From NCBI GenBank assembly GCA_029204225.1, contig CM055106.1, positions 19,480,149 to 19,544,148 of the forward strand: a stretch of 64,000 bases of DNA, in the 5' to 3' direction. The notes beneath the pieces are model-generated. The model saw only the letters and a program-made list of their open reading frames with translations, had not been told where the DNA came from and did no database searches. The translations under genes and the position numbers were made by a program. Of this stretch, positions 45,394 through 56,043 are shown one piece after another. The DNA comes from Diphasiastrum complanatum (lineage: Eukaryota > Streptophyta > Lycopodiopsida > Lycopodiales > Lycopodiaceae). Position 1 is the first letter of the stretch. Each line of letters starts with the position of its first letter.

Positions 45394-46880
45394 TGATGGA
45401 CAAGGGAGATAGAAGAACGTGAACAGAGAAGAGAGTAGGAATATTGCGGAACAGCTCTCTCATTCTAATCCGCTGGTAAATGCAAAAATAGCCTAATAGA
45501 TAGCTTATGCTAAATGTAATCACAACTTTAAGTGTTCTAATTGCTCAACAAAATCTTTAAAAAAAATTAACTCATACTCTGAAACAAGAGTACAGTCCAC
45601 CGAAGAGATTAGAGATGGTTTGTATGTGGTACTACTGAAATCGGATTTAACGTGAAGTATAGGTCTGAAATAAATGGAAGAGCAATACGATAACGCGAGT
45701 TCCTCAGGCATCAAAGACAGCCATCGTCTGATCAGAAACTGAGGAGTTGTAGACGTCCGTATTCTTATCAGAGTGAGTAAACAAGCGCGATCAAACAGCA
45801 ATGAAAATGCATTCAATTACAACAAGCATTCATCTACGTTGTACACAGATAAAAGCAAGCTGCTGCTATATTACATTGAAGCACAATACAAAATGGCAAT
45901 TACAACCAAAAATGACGGCATAATTGGGAGGCTCAAATAATGTGTCTCATGGACGGAGCAACCCATAATCTATGCTTGGATGATCTATTTATAGACGTCA
46001 TTTGTGTATTAATTACACTGAATGCTTGTCACCTAATTAGAAAAGTCGTTGTACTTCCGTATATGGCTTTTGTGACAACTATACATAGTAAATACGGTCA
46101 ATAATTCAGCATCGTTGACGCGGACGAGGACGTCGTTGGAACGTTCCTCGTTTATTTGAGACGACCTTTGGAATTTTTCTCACTCTTCGCATTTTTCGCA
46201 AAAAGTCGAAGGTGCCCTAAAAAGACGGTGATGTCTTTAAAACAGCTTAACGCATGAAAGTAGATGATCTTCGGGAATTTTCTCTCTCTTCGCATTTTTT
46301 GCAAAGAGGCCGAAGGTGCCCTAAAAAGACGATGTCTTAAAAACAACTTAACGCATGAAAGTAGATGACCTTTGGGAATTTTTTTCTCTCTTCGCATTTT
46401 TCGCAAAGAGCCGAAGGTGTTTTAAAAAAAAGTTAAGCTTTTGAACTATGAAATTGTGGCATTTCGGGGAAATGCAAAAAAGTCGAAGCTGTTGAAAACA
46501 TAGTGTATTTCTGTAGACTGTTGAAAAAGTAATGTATTTCTACAAACTTGTTCTAAATGCAAATTTTGTGGAAGTCATTGAAGATGGCCAAGTCTTCAAT
46601 GACTTCATGACTTCAAGTTATTAAACTTGGCATCTGAACTTTGAAATTATGACAAGATTGCTTACCCTTTGTTGGAGATCAGCCGGAAGCTCGTTGTAAG
46701 CGTTCTTCAAATAGATTGGTTGTCTAAGTTTGTGATTCATGCAGGTATCAGATGAGCAGACGTAGAACCAAACTCGGTTCCACCTGATCCTAGATCAATG
46801 ATCAATAATCATGCAGGAAGAATCATGAAATAGAAATTAGTCATTCACCAAGGAGGAAAGTGTGGGCTTAATTTCCAACA
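45394..46880. mobile_element. Solo LTR, TGTTGG Copia family, 1487 bp
   Basis: Starts TGATGGACAAGGGAG and ends TTAATTTCCAACA, so the ends are TG...CA with the family's TGTTGGA/TCCAACA inverted ends (one change). It is flanked by the 5-bp duplication TAAAT. The empty site is preserved in the inverted homologue at about 26350, which proves insertion. It carries a roughly 102-bp unit in three tandem copies. A phrase like 'tatttctgtagactgttg' is shared with the other LTRs of this family. No internal coding sequence. Confidence 0.85.
46163..46440. repeat. About 102-bp tandem repeat, three copies, inside the solo LTR
   Basis: Copies begin 'gacctttggaatttttctca' at 46163, 'gatcttcgggaattttctct' at 46266 and 'gacctttgggaatttttttc' at 46367 (partial). 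Each contains 'cttcgcattttt.gcaaa' and 'gaaggtgccctaaaaagac'. A minus-strand frame of 84 codons runs through it and is a by-product of the repeat. Confidence 0.85.
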
Positions 46881-48203
46881 TAAATGTGGTGTTATACTAG
46901 TATAATTAAGAATTCTGCACCTAGACATTTAAGATTTCTGAATCATTTACAATTGACTTGAGTAATTGGAATACTCATGTTTAGAAGTTAATTGGATAAA
47001 TAAGCAGTGTGAAGACAATTCACCAAGGACTGTTAATTTTGATCTATATTGCTTATAAGACACATGATTTGTGAGTCATCAGGATTCATCTATAGAAGTT
47101 GTGTGCATAGAATATAGAAGGGTTTTTATATGGAATATTTCTTGAATGAGAAATATATTCTAAGTTATTGACTGAATCCCAGTGAGCTCATATTGGATGA
47201 CAGTGTTTAACTATTATTAAGGATAACCACTTAATTCAGTTGGAATTCAGCAAAACTTTGTAATCTCTAGATGTTGTTCTAGGTGATTGTATAAAGTTTA
47301 TGTTGTTAAAGACGGATGTTAATGGTCTTCAATTACTTGGTTGATTGTAAAATTTGAAACTCATAATCTGGTTAAGAATCGGATTGGAAGAATATTCATG
47401 AAATCCAGTAATTTTCTTTGGAAAAAGATTTCAGAATGTTTCTTATATTTCCTGAGTGGTATGTTGTACAGATACTGCAGTATCTTTTAATGATTAAGTA
47501 TGGTTTTGGAATCCTATAAATTATGATTGACGAATCATAAGATTCAAAATGTTATGATTGAATAATCATAGATTGATACTTAATGGACATTGGAAGATTA
47601 TAAAAAAATGTGATGATTCTTAAGAGTTGAGTAATTCTTGATCAAGTGAACGATTCAAGGATTTAGATCTATTATTTGAACTCTAAATTTCTTTACTCCT
47701 ATGCATATTTGAGATTATGTAAATCTCACAGGCATTTTCATTTAGTAATTGTTTACTTATGAGAAATTTGCTTATCTTGATGGATGAAATTCTACTACAT
47801 ATTGTAGTCAAGGAATGTTTGTGTACTGTTTTCAGCCTAAAATCTTTGATTAATTAGGAGTAATTAAGTCTATCAAGATTGAATGGTTGCTATTTTCTTG
47901 CATATGATGCTAGGAATAAGAGCACTTAACTCAAGAGAGTATTTGGGGTACTTTGGACTGAGTTAAAGTCATTTTTATCTTGATGGATGTCCTAGAGATT
48001 TTAGTAGGATGAATTTCCAATAAAAGGTGAGACATTTCACCCAAAGATTCATGTAAATTGAGGTTGCATCAAGGTGACGTTACTAGAATTAATAGAAAAA
48101 TTTATCTCTTAGTGTACTTCTAAAGGTCGATATAGTACTTTAGTGTAGAGATAATTAATTTGATAATTATTCCATCTCTAAGTACTTATTTGATATTGAA
48201 GTC
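46881..48203. other. Continuation of the gypsy-associated block, no gene
   Basis: 46881-47330 continues the homology to 26350-25900 (inverted). Beyond about 47330 the match is not followed by eye and no coding frame is seen until 48204. Confidence 0.5.
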
Positions 48204-48551
48204 AGCAGATTGAGAACTAATTTTCAGGGTAAATGTGAAAGTCAAAAGATTGATTTGTTTGTTTTTGAACTTGATCTTCATGATTGGTCGACTACTCATC
48301 CAGAGTATCATGTAAATTTAGTTTATATGATGATGACAGTTGGATATATTGAAGATTTTGCCCATTTGGAGGACTTATCACTCAATGTACCTTTGGACCC
48401 TGAAAGAGTGCTCAAAATCAGAGATAAACAATGGAGAAATCATTCTATCTCTGAGTGCTTGGTAACGTTCGTTGGTCAGATTGAGGATAATGATTCATGG
48501 GAAAGAGTAAGAAGCATACAAATTTGGATCTTCCCTAGTTGCTCGTTCTGA
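48204..48551 (+). pseudogene. Ty3/gypsy polyprotein C-terminus (chromodomain-like)
   Basis: The open frame carries H-P-E-Y-H-V-N-L near residue 32. It then carries P-E-R-V-L-K-I-R-D-K-Q-W-R-N-H-S-I-S-E-C-L-V and D-N-D-S-W-E-R. This matches the arrangement of gypsy C-termini: 'H-P-x-F-H-V-S', then 'P-x-x-I-L-x-R-R', then 'V-x-W-x-x-x-x-x-x-x-x-S-W-E'. The frame ends at 48551, 30 bp before the LTR. Everything upstream is lost. Confidence 0.7.
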
Positions 48552-48560
48552 GGATAGAAC

Positions 48561-48580
48561 TAGTTTAAGGGGGGAAGAAT
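48561..48580 (+). promoter_or_regulatory. Polypurine tract of gypsy element
   Basis: AAGGGGGGAAGAA directly before TGTTACGTCC at 48581; it primes plus-strand DNA synthesis in LTR elements. Same layout as at 42137-42150. Confidence 0.8.
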
Positions 48581-48778
48581 GTTACGTCCATGTCCAGTAC
48601 GTGGGATTCGGAATAAGTCCTGACATGGATAGTCGGTCACTCTAGTGTATATGGTTATTGGTTATGCCTTGACATCCTGGACTTGTTCGGTAAAGTAATT
48701 AATAATCATATGAGGGCCCATACCTATAATTGGACATAGGAGCACTTGCATGGTGTTTGACTGTTATAATGCAAGAAT
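48581..48778 (+). mobile_element. Ty3/gypsy 3' LTR, 5' part
   Basis: Starts TGTTACGTCCATGTCC after the polypurine tract. It is cut after 198 bp by the TGTTGG terminus of Copia element C2 at 48779. The remainder of this LTR is not found beyond C2. Confidence 0.7.
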
Positions 48779-49820
48779 TGTTGGAAGAAGGAGAGTGTGT
48801 GAGTGTGAGAGATGAAAATAAATAGCTCAAAAAGAAAACGAACACGAAAAAGAAGTGAACTCAAAACTCGAACGAGAAACGAACTCGAACGGAATGTATT
48901 CGTGCTCAACACGGAATGAGCTATATTACTTCTTCCCTAAGCATGACTACGCCTATCAGAAACGAACAGAACGTTAGTGATAGAAATCACGGTCGTTCTA
49001 ATTACGTAGCCAAACAGTAACAAAACACCAGAAGGATAACTTGTCGCGAACAGCTAGACAAATTATATGTCGTGAATGATTCACAAAGAGCTAGACTAAG
49101 CTCGACTGATAATCAGTCACGAATGATTCGCGAAAGGCAAGACTAAATATTAGTCATCAACAACTAGACTAATAATAACTCGCTAAAACAGATTATCAGA
49201 TTGAGCAACAAGAAAAGTCAAATAGAATGAAGAATAAAAATAGCAATATTGACACAAATCTGAACGCAGAACAAAGAGCTATTATCAGATTAAGTATAAC
49301 AAATATACATGTCAATAATGCATTAGGACACAAGACAACAGCGGAAGAAACCGCGTAATCTACAAAGCTAATTCAATTTGTAAGAGGAATGAACCTATTA
49401 CTGACAAATAAAGAATCAATGCGCAAGGCATCTACCTCGTCTATCTATGCTAAGCTTTTTATGCTATATTTACACACACTTGTTCTCTTGACCTCTCTTA
49501 ATCAATCAGAATACGCAAATGGTATTCAATATATATACACAATGTTAAAGGTGTGCAGATGAAGAAAGTACAAAGCGGATTTGTTGTCTTTAGGGGATCG
49601 TGGGTGGCTGCTATCGTTGTCAAGTCTGTTAGCACAGTTGCATGGGGTGAGCGTGAAAAGGGCCGTGATGTCAGCTTTTGCTGAGATGAACGTTGGTGAA
49701 GATTTCATCTTTTCATCGCCTGTGAGAAGTTTACTTGTATTTCTGCAGACAGTCGCGTTTTATTCGTCTGTCTTATTTTACATGTAAATATGCAGACTGT
49801 GCGACAACGTGAGTAAAAAT
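48779..49820 (-). mobile_element. Element C2 3' LTR, outer part
   Basis: Starts TGTTGGAAGAAGGAGAG. It shares 'aagcatgactacgcctatca', 'gtgatagaaatcacggtcgttc'-like and 'tacgtagccaaacag' text with the D LTR and the 31988 LTR. Element A is inserted at 49820/55983 with duplication AAAAT, and the last 61 bp of this LTR lie at 55983-56043. Total length is about 1.1 kb. Confidence 0.8.
49816..49820. repeat. Target-site duplication AAAAT (left) of element A
   Basis: AAAAT at 49816-49820 and again at 55978-55982, exactly outside the two LTRs. Confidence 0.95.
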
Positions 49821-50502
49821 TGTAAAAATTACAGCAAATAAGGATCCTAAAACACTTGAAATGATGAGGGAAACAATAGATTATGATTTCATAAGATTAG
49901 CACAAGTTGAACCATCAAAATCCATCAAAAATCTATGCTTGAACCTCACTAAATGGCCCAAATCCTTGAAGAAGGCTTCACACGTGTGAAAGTACGGCCT
50001 CCCACAGTCTGAGTACTGTACACCAGACCTACAATCAATCCTATAATCATTAGTAATCACAAGTACTCAAACAATTATGAACATAGAGAGCAATTGCACC
50101 ATTATGAGAGAAAAAACATGAAATTGCTTGATTGATTTTGGTGAGATATCATCACCTATATATACATGATCCATCACGGTTTTTGGAAGGTATGAGTAGC
50201 CCTAAACCTATCCCTAATGCTAATTTTGGTGGATCTTTCATCCCTACCAAGTTAGGGTTGGAATCTTGGAGATCCCTCAACAATGCAAAAATTACCAAAA
50301 ATAGCTCCTATTTTTTCTCCCTTGTATCTAAGCATAATTTGGACTCATTCCAAAGGTTCTAACACTTAGGTCTACTTGAGAACATCCTTATGAATGGAAT
50401 CCTATGCTATTTGGCACGTGTGACAAGCCACATCATGACCATCTAACTATTTACAAGTCATATGACCAAAACTAGTCAAGCTAGAATTGTGAATTTTTAA
50501 CA
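49821..50502 (-). repeat. Element A 3' LTR
   Basis: 682 bp, TG...CA ends. On the minus strand a TATATATAG box lies at 50156-50164. A 76-codon frame inside (50132-50362, plus strand) is not a gene; it is duplicated in the other LTR. Confidence 0.97.
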
Positions 50503-50519
50503 CTCCTCCTCACTATCTA
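50503..50519 (-). promoter_or_regulatory. Element A polypurine tract
   Basis: Minus strand GATAGTGAGGAGGAG immediately before TGTTAAAAATT, the 3' LTR start. It overlaps the pol stop codon region. Confidence 0.85.
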
Positions 50520-53500
50520 GCTTGGTTCAATCATTGCTTTACTAATCACTCCAAGTGATGATCTGAACTTCATAAAAGGTGTCTTTTGAAGTGGTTTAGT
50601 AAGTAGATCAGCTACACATTCATTGCTTGGAACATGCTCCAAAGCAATCTCCTTGGCTTGCACCATTTCTCTCACAAAGTGATGGCATATCTCAATGTGC
50701 TTAGATCTTGCATGGAAGATTGGGTTAGATGCAAGGTGTTGGGCTGATATATTGTCATTGTAGATGATTGGTGCCTCCTCTGAATCCATGATCTTTAGTT
50801 CCACCAATAATCTCTTGATCCAAAGTACCTCCTTTGTAGTGGTTGTCAAAGCTTTGTACTCGGCCTCGGTTGAAGATAGAGATATAGTTTCTTGCTTTTT
50901 TGAAAGCCATGAAATCACACCTTCTCCTATGAAAGTTGAATAGGCACTTGTTGATTTCCTATCCCTCTTGTCCCCTGCAAAATCTGAATCACTAAATGCA
51001 TGAAGGTTAATCACATCTCCTCTATATAGAATCCCAAAATCCAATGTACCCGAGATGTATCTTAGAATCCTCTTAGCCTTTTTCCAATGGATATTCAATG
51101 GCTTTTGCATGGATTGGCTCAACCTACATACACTAAAGCTAAGATCTGGTCTAGTTATAGTGATCCACATTAAGGAACCTATAAGTTGCCTAAACAAAGT
51201 GATGTCCATGAAGGATCTTTCATCATCTTCATTTGGCACTTTTACATCTTGCTCCATTGGTGTGTCAACACTTTTGCATACTTCCATCTTAAACTTCTTC
51301 AAAAGACTTTGAGCATAGTTTACTTGACTTATAAAGATAAAATCAGACCCTCTAAGTACTTCTATGCCTAAGATGAAGTGAAGACACCCTAGATCTACCA
51401 TCTTGAACTCTAAGGATAGATCTATCTTGATTTTTTCAATACCATCAACACTATTTCCACTAATGATGATGTCATCTACATAAATGAGTAAAAGTACAAT
51501 ACCAACATCATCAAACTTAATGTAAAGAGTGGGATCATATTCACTTTGAACAAAAGAAAGTGAAATAAGATAGCAATGTAGTCTTGAATTCCAAGATCTC
51601 GAGGCTTGCTTCAAGCCATAGATGCTTCTTTGGAGATGGCATACTTTGTTCTCCATTCCATGCTTGATGAACCCTTGTGGCTGCTCCATATAGATATCCT
51701 CTTCCAAAAAACCATTCAAGAAAGCATTAGAGACATCCATTTGACATAGAATCCATCCAAAATGTGATGCAAGTGCAATGATTAGTCTTATTGTGACCAT
51801 CTTGGCCACGGGTGCAAAAGTTTCCTCATAGTCTATCCCTCTCTCTTGAGCATAACCTTTTGCAACTAATCTTGCTTTATGTTTGTTAACACTCCCATTT
51901 GCATTCAACTTAAGCTTGAAGACCCACTTGCATCCTATTACATTCCTTTGAGGTCTCTCAACAAGCAACCAAGTTTCATTCTCAATCAAGGCATCATACT
52001 CATCCAACATAGCTTTATACCATTCTTTGGAGTTCAATGCATCTTCAACATTAGACGGTTCTTCAAAACTAGATAAAGCATAAGAAGTGGATGAGATACC
52101 CTCAACTTGCTGTCCTTTGCCTTGATATGTGAGCCTTGATGGCTCCACTTTTGCCCTTGAAGATCTCCTTGGTGTGATAGGTGGGTTTGGTGCTTGCTCC
52201 TCCATGAGCTCCTCCTCAAAACCAAGATCTTGCTCCCCGGCCATCTTCTTCTTGATTGTTGGAGCACTTGAGCCTTCTTCAAGCATATGCATATGATGTT
52301 CATCAAAGATGACATCCCTTGAAACAACAAATTTGTTCAAGGATGGGAGATAGACTTTGTAGCCCTTGCTTGAGCTTGCATATCCAAGCATGATCACTCT
52401 TGTGGAAGATGGATCCTCCTTGGTTCTTGTTTCCAATGGCACATGCACATAACATATACACCCAAAAACTTTCAAGTGATTAAGATTGGGTTTCTTTCCA
52501 TACAACATCTCATAAGGAGTTTTGCCTTCAATTGCTTTGCAAGACACCCTATTCATCAAGTAGTTTGCACATACAAGAGACTCACCCCAAAAGGATTTGG
52601 GCAAACAAGCATCTAATCTTAAAGCCTTAGAACATTCACATAATGTTCTATTCCTTCTTTCAGCAACTCCATTTTGTTGAGGAGTGTAAGGACAAGAAGT
52701 CTCTTTCTTGATCCCTTCCTCCTCACAAAAGGCCTTGAACTCATTGGAGATGAATTCTCCACCATTGTCAGTTCTAAGAATCTTGATGCTATGATTATGA
52801 TGCTTTTCCACAAACAACTTGAACTTTACAAAATTATCAAATACTTGAGACTTGAAGGAAAGTAAGAACACCCAACAATATCTTGAGTAGTCATCAATGA
52901 AGGTTAAAAACATGGATGAACCTCCATTAGATTTGGTGCTAGCAATGTGCACATCCGAGTGTATGAGTTCAAGAGGATGAGATGACTTTGTGATGGAGTT
53001 AGGAAACACCTTCTTATGTGCCTTGGATAAGGCACAAGCTTCACAAACCTTGTCTTCCTTCCCAATAGACCTTGGTAGGCCTAAAGCATACTCCTCCTTG
53101 ATCATAGCCTCCATGGAACCCGAATTGACATGTCCAAGTCTTTTGTGCCATAAAGTAAAAGTAGATATCTTGCTCTTCTCGGCCAACATGACAACATTAG
53201 TATCCACAAATGCATCCAACTTATAAAGTTTGCCAAGTCTAGTGCCCTTAGCCACTATCTTACCCTTCTTCTTGATGAAACATTCATTTGAAGCAAAGTC
53301 AACATTGAAACCATTGTCTACCATTTGGCCAACACTTAGTAGATTCTTTGTTATTGTAGGAATGTACAAAACACCTTCTATGTTGATCTTTTTGGAAGAT
53401 CCTAAACAAAGGGGAATGCTACCAACTCCTTCAATCTTACAAGCTTCATCATTTGCTGTATAGATAGACTTTATAGGTCCATCATAAGATAAGAGAGAAG

Positions 53501-53684
53501 AGAAAAACTCCCTTTTACTAGTCATGTGTGAACTAGCACCCGAGTCAATCCACCAAGGATCTTCTCCTTTGAAGCTTGTTGAAGAAAATATGGACATCAT
53601 GAGAGAGTCCTCATGTGAACTCTCCTCCTCCTCCTCTTTGCTCATGTTGGCTTGGCTTTGATCTTGCTTCCTCTTGAAGCATTC
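50517..53684 (-). CDS. Element A pol: protease, integrase, reverse transcriptase, RNase H (one open frame)
   Basis: A single open frame from just after the TAG at 53685, with 1042 residues from the first Met (53645). In order: aspartic protease D34-S-G-A-S-S-H; pre-integrase zinc site H167, H172, C201, C204; integrase D231, D293 and E329, with the family's 35-residue spacing between the last two; integrase tail L-K-V-F-G-C (about 391-396). Next is an acidic Pro-rich linker (450-540). Reverse transcriptase starts near 565 (G-C-K-W-V-F) with D637 and the Y722-V-D-D box. RNase H has D886, E927/E929 and D964, ending H-A-R-S-K-H-I-E and D-L-L-T-K-P-L. All catalytic residues of the four enzymes are present. 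Length and order are typical for plant Copia. It is in the same frame as gag. Confidence 0.95.
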   Translation of the reverse strand, partial: ECFKRKQDQSQANMSKEEEEESSHEDSLMMSIFSSTSFKGEDPWWIDSGASSHMTSKREFFSSLLSYDGPIKSIYTANDEACKIEGVGSIPLCLGSSKKINIEGVLYIPTITKNLLSVGQMVDNGFNVDFASNECFIKKKGKIVAKGTRLGKLYKLDAFVDTNVVMLAEKSKISTFTLWHKRLGHVNSGSMEAMIKEEYALGLPRSIGKEDKVCEACALSKAHKKVFPNSITKSSHPLELIHSDVHIASTKSNGGSSMFLTFIDDYSRYCWVFLLSFKSQVFDNFVKFKLFVEKHHNHSIKILRTDNGGEFISNEFKAFCEEEGIKKETSCPYTPQQNGVAERRNRTLCECSKALRLDACLPKSFWGESLVCANYLMNRVSCKAIEGKTPYEMLYGKKPNLNHLKVFGCICYVHVPLETRTKEDPSSTRVIMLGYASSSKGYKVYLPSLNKFVVSRDVIFDEHHMHMLEEGSSAPTIKKKMAGEQDLGFEEELMEEQAPNPPITPRRSSRAKVEPSRLTYQGKGQQVEGISSTSYALSSFEEPSNVEDALNSKEWYKAMLDEYDALIENETWLLVERPQRNVIGCKWVFKLKLNANGSVNKHKARLVAKGYAQERGIDYEETFAPVAKMVTIRLIIALASHFGWILCQMDVSNAFLNGFLEEDIYMEQPQGFIKHGMENKVCHLQRSIYGLKQASRSWNSRLHCYLISLSFVQSEYDPTLYIKFDDVGIVLLLIYVDDIIISGNSVDGIEKIKIDLSLEFKMVDLGCLHFILGIEVLRGSDFIFISQVNYAQSLLKKFKMEVCKSVDTPMEQDVKVPNEDDERSFMDITLFRQLIGSLMWITITRPDLSFSVCRLSQSMQKPLNIHWKKAKRILRYISGTLDFGILYRGDVINLHAFSDSDFAGDKRDRKSTSAYSTFIGEGVISWLSKKQETISLSSTEAEYKALTTTTKEVLWIKRLLVELKIMDSEEAPIIYNDNISAQHLASNPIFHARSKHIEICHHFVREMVQAKEIALEHVPSNECVADLLTKPLQKTPFMKFRSSLGVISKAMIEPS

Positions 53685-54484
53685 CTAGGCATAATGCCCC
53701 ATCTTGCTACAATAGTAGCACTTCACCTTTGATTTGTCCTTCTTGACTTTGGTGGTTGATGGAGATGCCTTTGGGGGTCCTTCTTGATCCTCAAGCTTTG
53801 TAGACTTCTTGAATGTTGATCCTTTGCCTTTGGACTTGCCTTTGCCTTTGGTGAAGAGAGCTTGGTCATCTCCACCTTGGATGGAAAGCCTATCCATCCT
53901 CTCTTGCATTTGGCTCCTTCTTGATTCCTCAGCCATGAGTGTGCCTTGGAGTTCTTCAAGTATGGGTAGATTACCCATAATTGCATATCCCTGAACCAAA
54001 TTGTCAAATTCAAAGCTTAGTCCATTCAATATGAGTTGAACAAGCTCTTCATCCTTGATAGGGTCACCTATAAAGGCTAGCTCTTTGTTCAATTCCTTTA
54101 CTCTTAGGACAAAAGTATGTGCACTCTCTCCTTTCTTTTGATAGCTTCTATAGATTTGATTCTTCAAAGCTAACATTCTAGTTTGGTTCTTGGATTCATA
54201 GACCTTTTGCAAAGTCTCCCAAGCATCTTGAGCTGAAGTGCAATCTCCTACCTCTCTTAAGAGTTCATTTGCAACATTCATTTTTATGCAATGTAGTGCA
54301 ACATTGCACTCTTGATGTATTTGGCTTTTTCTTGAGGATGAATAGGTTCACCCTCCTTAACATTTACAATTTCCATCAGATCTTGCATGATCATGATAGA
54401 TTCCATTCTAACTTTCCATATGGAATAGTTAGTTTTGTTGAGCCTTTCATTAGTATCCAAAAGATATGCATTTATAGATGTCAT
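53685..54484 (-). pseudogene. Element A gag, two lesions
   Basis: The ATG at 54482-54484 opens M-T-S-I-N-A-Y-L-L-D-T-N-E-R-L-N and N-Y-S-I-W-K-V-R-M-E-S. About 66 codons on (near 54300) the frame is shifted, apparently by two extra bases, and the first frame stops at 54284. Gag resumes in the pol frame with V-A-N-E-L-L-R-E-V, E-S-A-H-T-F-V-L-R-V and L-N-G-L-S-F-E-F. A Lys-rich stretch (K-G-K-G-K-S-K-G-K-G) precedes the zinc knuckle C-Y-Y-C-S-K-M-G-H-Y-A-stop-E-C. The TAG at 53685-53687 lies between the knuckle's His and last Cys, at a non-ligand position. Without it gag and pol would be one frame, as usual for Copia. Confidence 0.93.
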
Positions 54485-55283
54485 CTAGTCTCCTAATCAA
54501 GGACTTGACACAAATGAAGGTTACTTCTATTGATTTGATTGAACGTCTACCTTATCCCACTTCTTAGGGACCTGAAAAGATCAGTAATAGACTTCCTATA
54601 AAGATCTAAGAATGATCTCTAACAAAATCAAATCATAGAATACTAGAAACAATGCACTTGCTTGATTGAAGTAGACAATACTAGTAGAATTGCCCCTCTT
54701 TCTATAAAGAACATTTAAGCTTCCAAATGATCTGATCAAGAGTGAATTTCAGCAACCTAATATACTTCCAAAATCACTTGTAAAAGATCTAAATGGAACT
54801 TAATGAGGATGCAACACAATCTACTATCCAATCACAAGCAAAAAATGATCAAAATTGATGAAAAATTGATCTAATTTGGTGCATAAGTCAAGCAATGGTT
54901 GGACTGAACCTAAATCACTTTAGGAGGTGCCTACTACACCTTAGAACAGCCTTGAAGAGTCCCCAAAACTCTGATCTTCCCTCTCCTTGAATTCTAGAAA
55001 GCCTCCTCTATGAAATCACCTCCAAAACTCGCTTAGAAATCAATGCTTGGAGCAAGCAAAACTTGCTATCTTGGTAATGTGAATTGAATTCAACTTTGCC
55101 TCTGGTTTTAGACACCTAAACACCTGCAAATGAAGTCACACAACACCAATCTCCAATGTATTTGACTCACTTTGAGTTCTAGAATCAATACTAGATGCTA
55201 AGATCCAATCTACACAAGATTTAGATCAAAAATTGTGATCAAATTGAATGAAAACCAAGGATTTAGCTCATTTCAGCCTTTAG
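54485..55283 (-). other. Element A untranslated leader
   Basis: About 800 bp between the primer-binding site and the gag ATG, with no credible frame. Packaging and dimerisation signals are expected here in this class but are not recognisable by eye. Confidence 0.8.
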
Positions 55284-55295
55284 GCTCTGATACCA
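55284..55295 (-). promoter_or_regulatory. Element A primer-binding site
   Basis: Minus strand TGGTATCAGAGC, perfect complement type for initiator tRNA-Met, directly abutting the 5' LTR. Confidence 0.95.
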
Positions 55296-55977
55296 TGTAA
55301 AAATTACAGCAAATAAGGATCCTAAAACACTTGAAATGATGAGGGAAACAATAGATTATGATTTCATAAGATTAGCACAAGTTGAACCATCAAAATCCAT
55401 CAAAAATCTATGCTTGAACCTCACTAAATGGCCCAAATCCTTGAAGAAGGCTTCACACGTGTGAAAGTACGGCCTCCCACAGTCTGAGTACTGTACACCA
55501 GACCTACAATCAATCCTATAATCATTAGTAATCACAAGTACTCAAGCAATTATGAACATAGAGAGCAATTGCACCATTATGAGAGAAAAAACATGAAATT
55601 GCTTGATTGATTTTGGTGAGATATCATCACCTATATATACATGATCCATCACGGTTTTGGGCAGGTATGAGTAGCCCTAAACCTATCCCTAATGCTAATT
55701 TTGGTGGATCTTTCATCCCTACCAAGTTAGGGTTGGAATCTTGGAGATCCCTCAACAATGCAAAAATTACCAAAAATAGCTCCTATTTTTTCTCCCTTGT
55801 ATCTAAGCATAATTTGGACTCATTCCAAAGGTTCTAACACTTAGGTCTACTTGAGAACATCCTTATGAATGGAATCCTATGCTATTTGGCACGTGTGACA
55901 AGCCACATCATGACCATCTAACTATTTACAAGTCATATGACCAAAACTAGTCAAGCTAGAATTGTGAATTTTTAACA
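55296..55977 (-). repeat. Element A 5' LTR
   Basis: 682 bp, same ends as the 3' LTR. The TATATATAG box lies at 55631-55639 (minus strand), the probable promoter of the element. Confidence 0.97.
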
Positions 55978-55982
55978 AAAAT

Positions 55983-56043
55983 GTAGCATGAATAGACATA
56001 GAGTAAAATGGGATTTAGGAGAGTAGAGGAGATAAATCCAACA
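55983..56043 (-). mobile_element. Element C2 3' LTR, inner 61 bp, with polypurine tract beside it
   Basis: Ends ATAAATCCAACA at 56043, followed by CCCCCCCTTAA (the antisense of a polypurine tract, 56044-56054), which fixes the border of the C2 internal region. Confidence 0.85.

Larger units (their letters stand above)
49821..55977 (-). mobile_element. Complete Ty1/Copia retrotransposon A (6157 bp)
   Basis: Two 682-bp LTRs in direct orientation, TGTAAAAATTAC...TTTTTAACA on the + strand. A perfect 5-bp duplication AAAAT, an initiator tRNA-Met primer-binding site, a polypurine tract and the full gag-pol order are all present. The LTRs differ at only three positions that I can see (50071/55546, 50184/55659, 50187/55662), about 0.4 percent, so insertion is recent compared with every neighbour. 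It lies inside the 3' LTR of C2. Coding lesions are a 2-base frame disturbance in gag and one TAG codon in the zinc knuckle, so this copy is probably not autonomous, though all pol motifs are intact. Confidence 0.97.

Noticed and set aside
50132-50362. 76-codon plus-strand frame, repeated at 55607-55837
   Set aside because: It lies inside the two LTRs of element A, opposite to its coding strand; the duplication is explained by the LTR pair.
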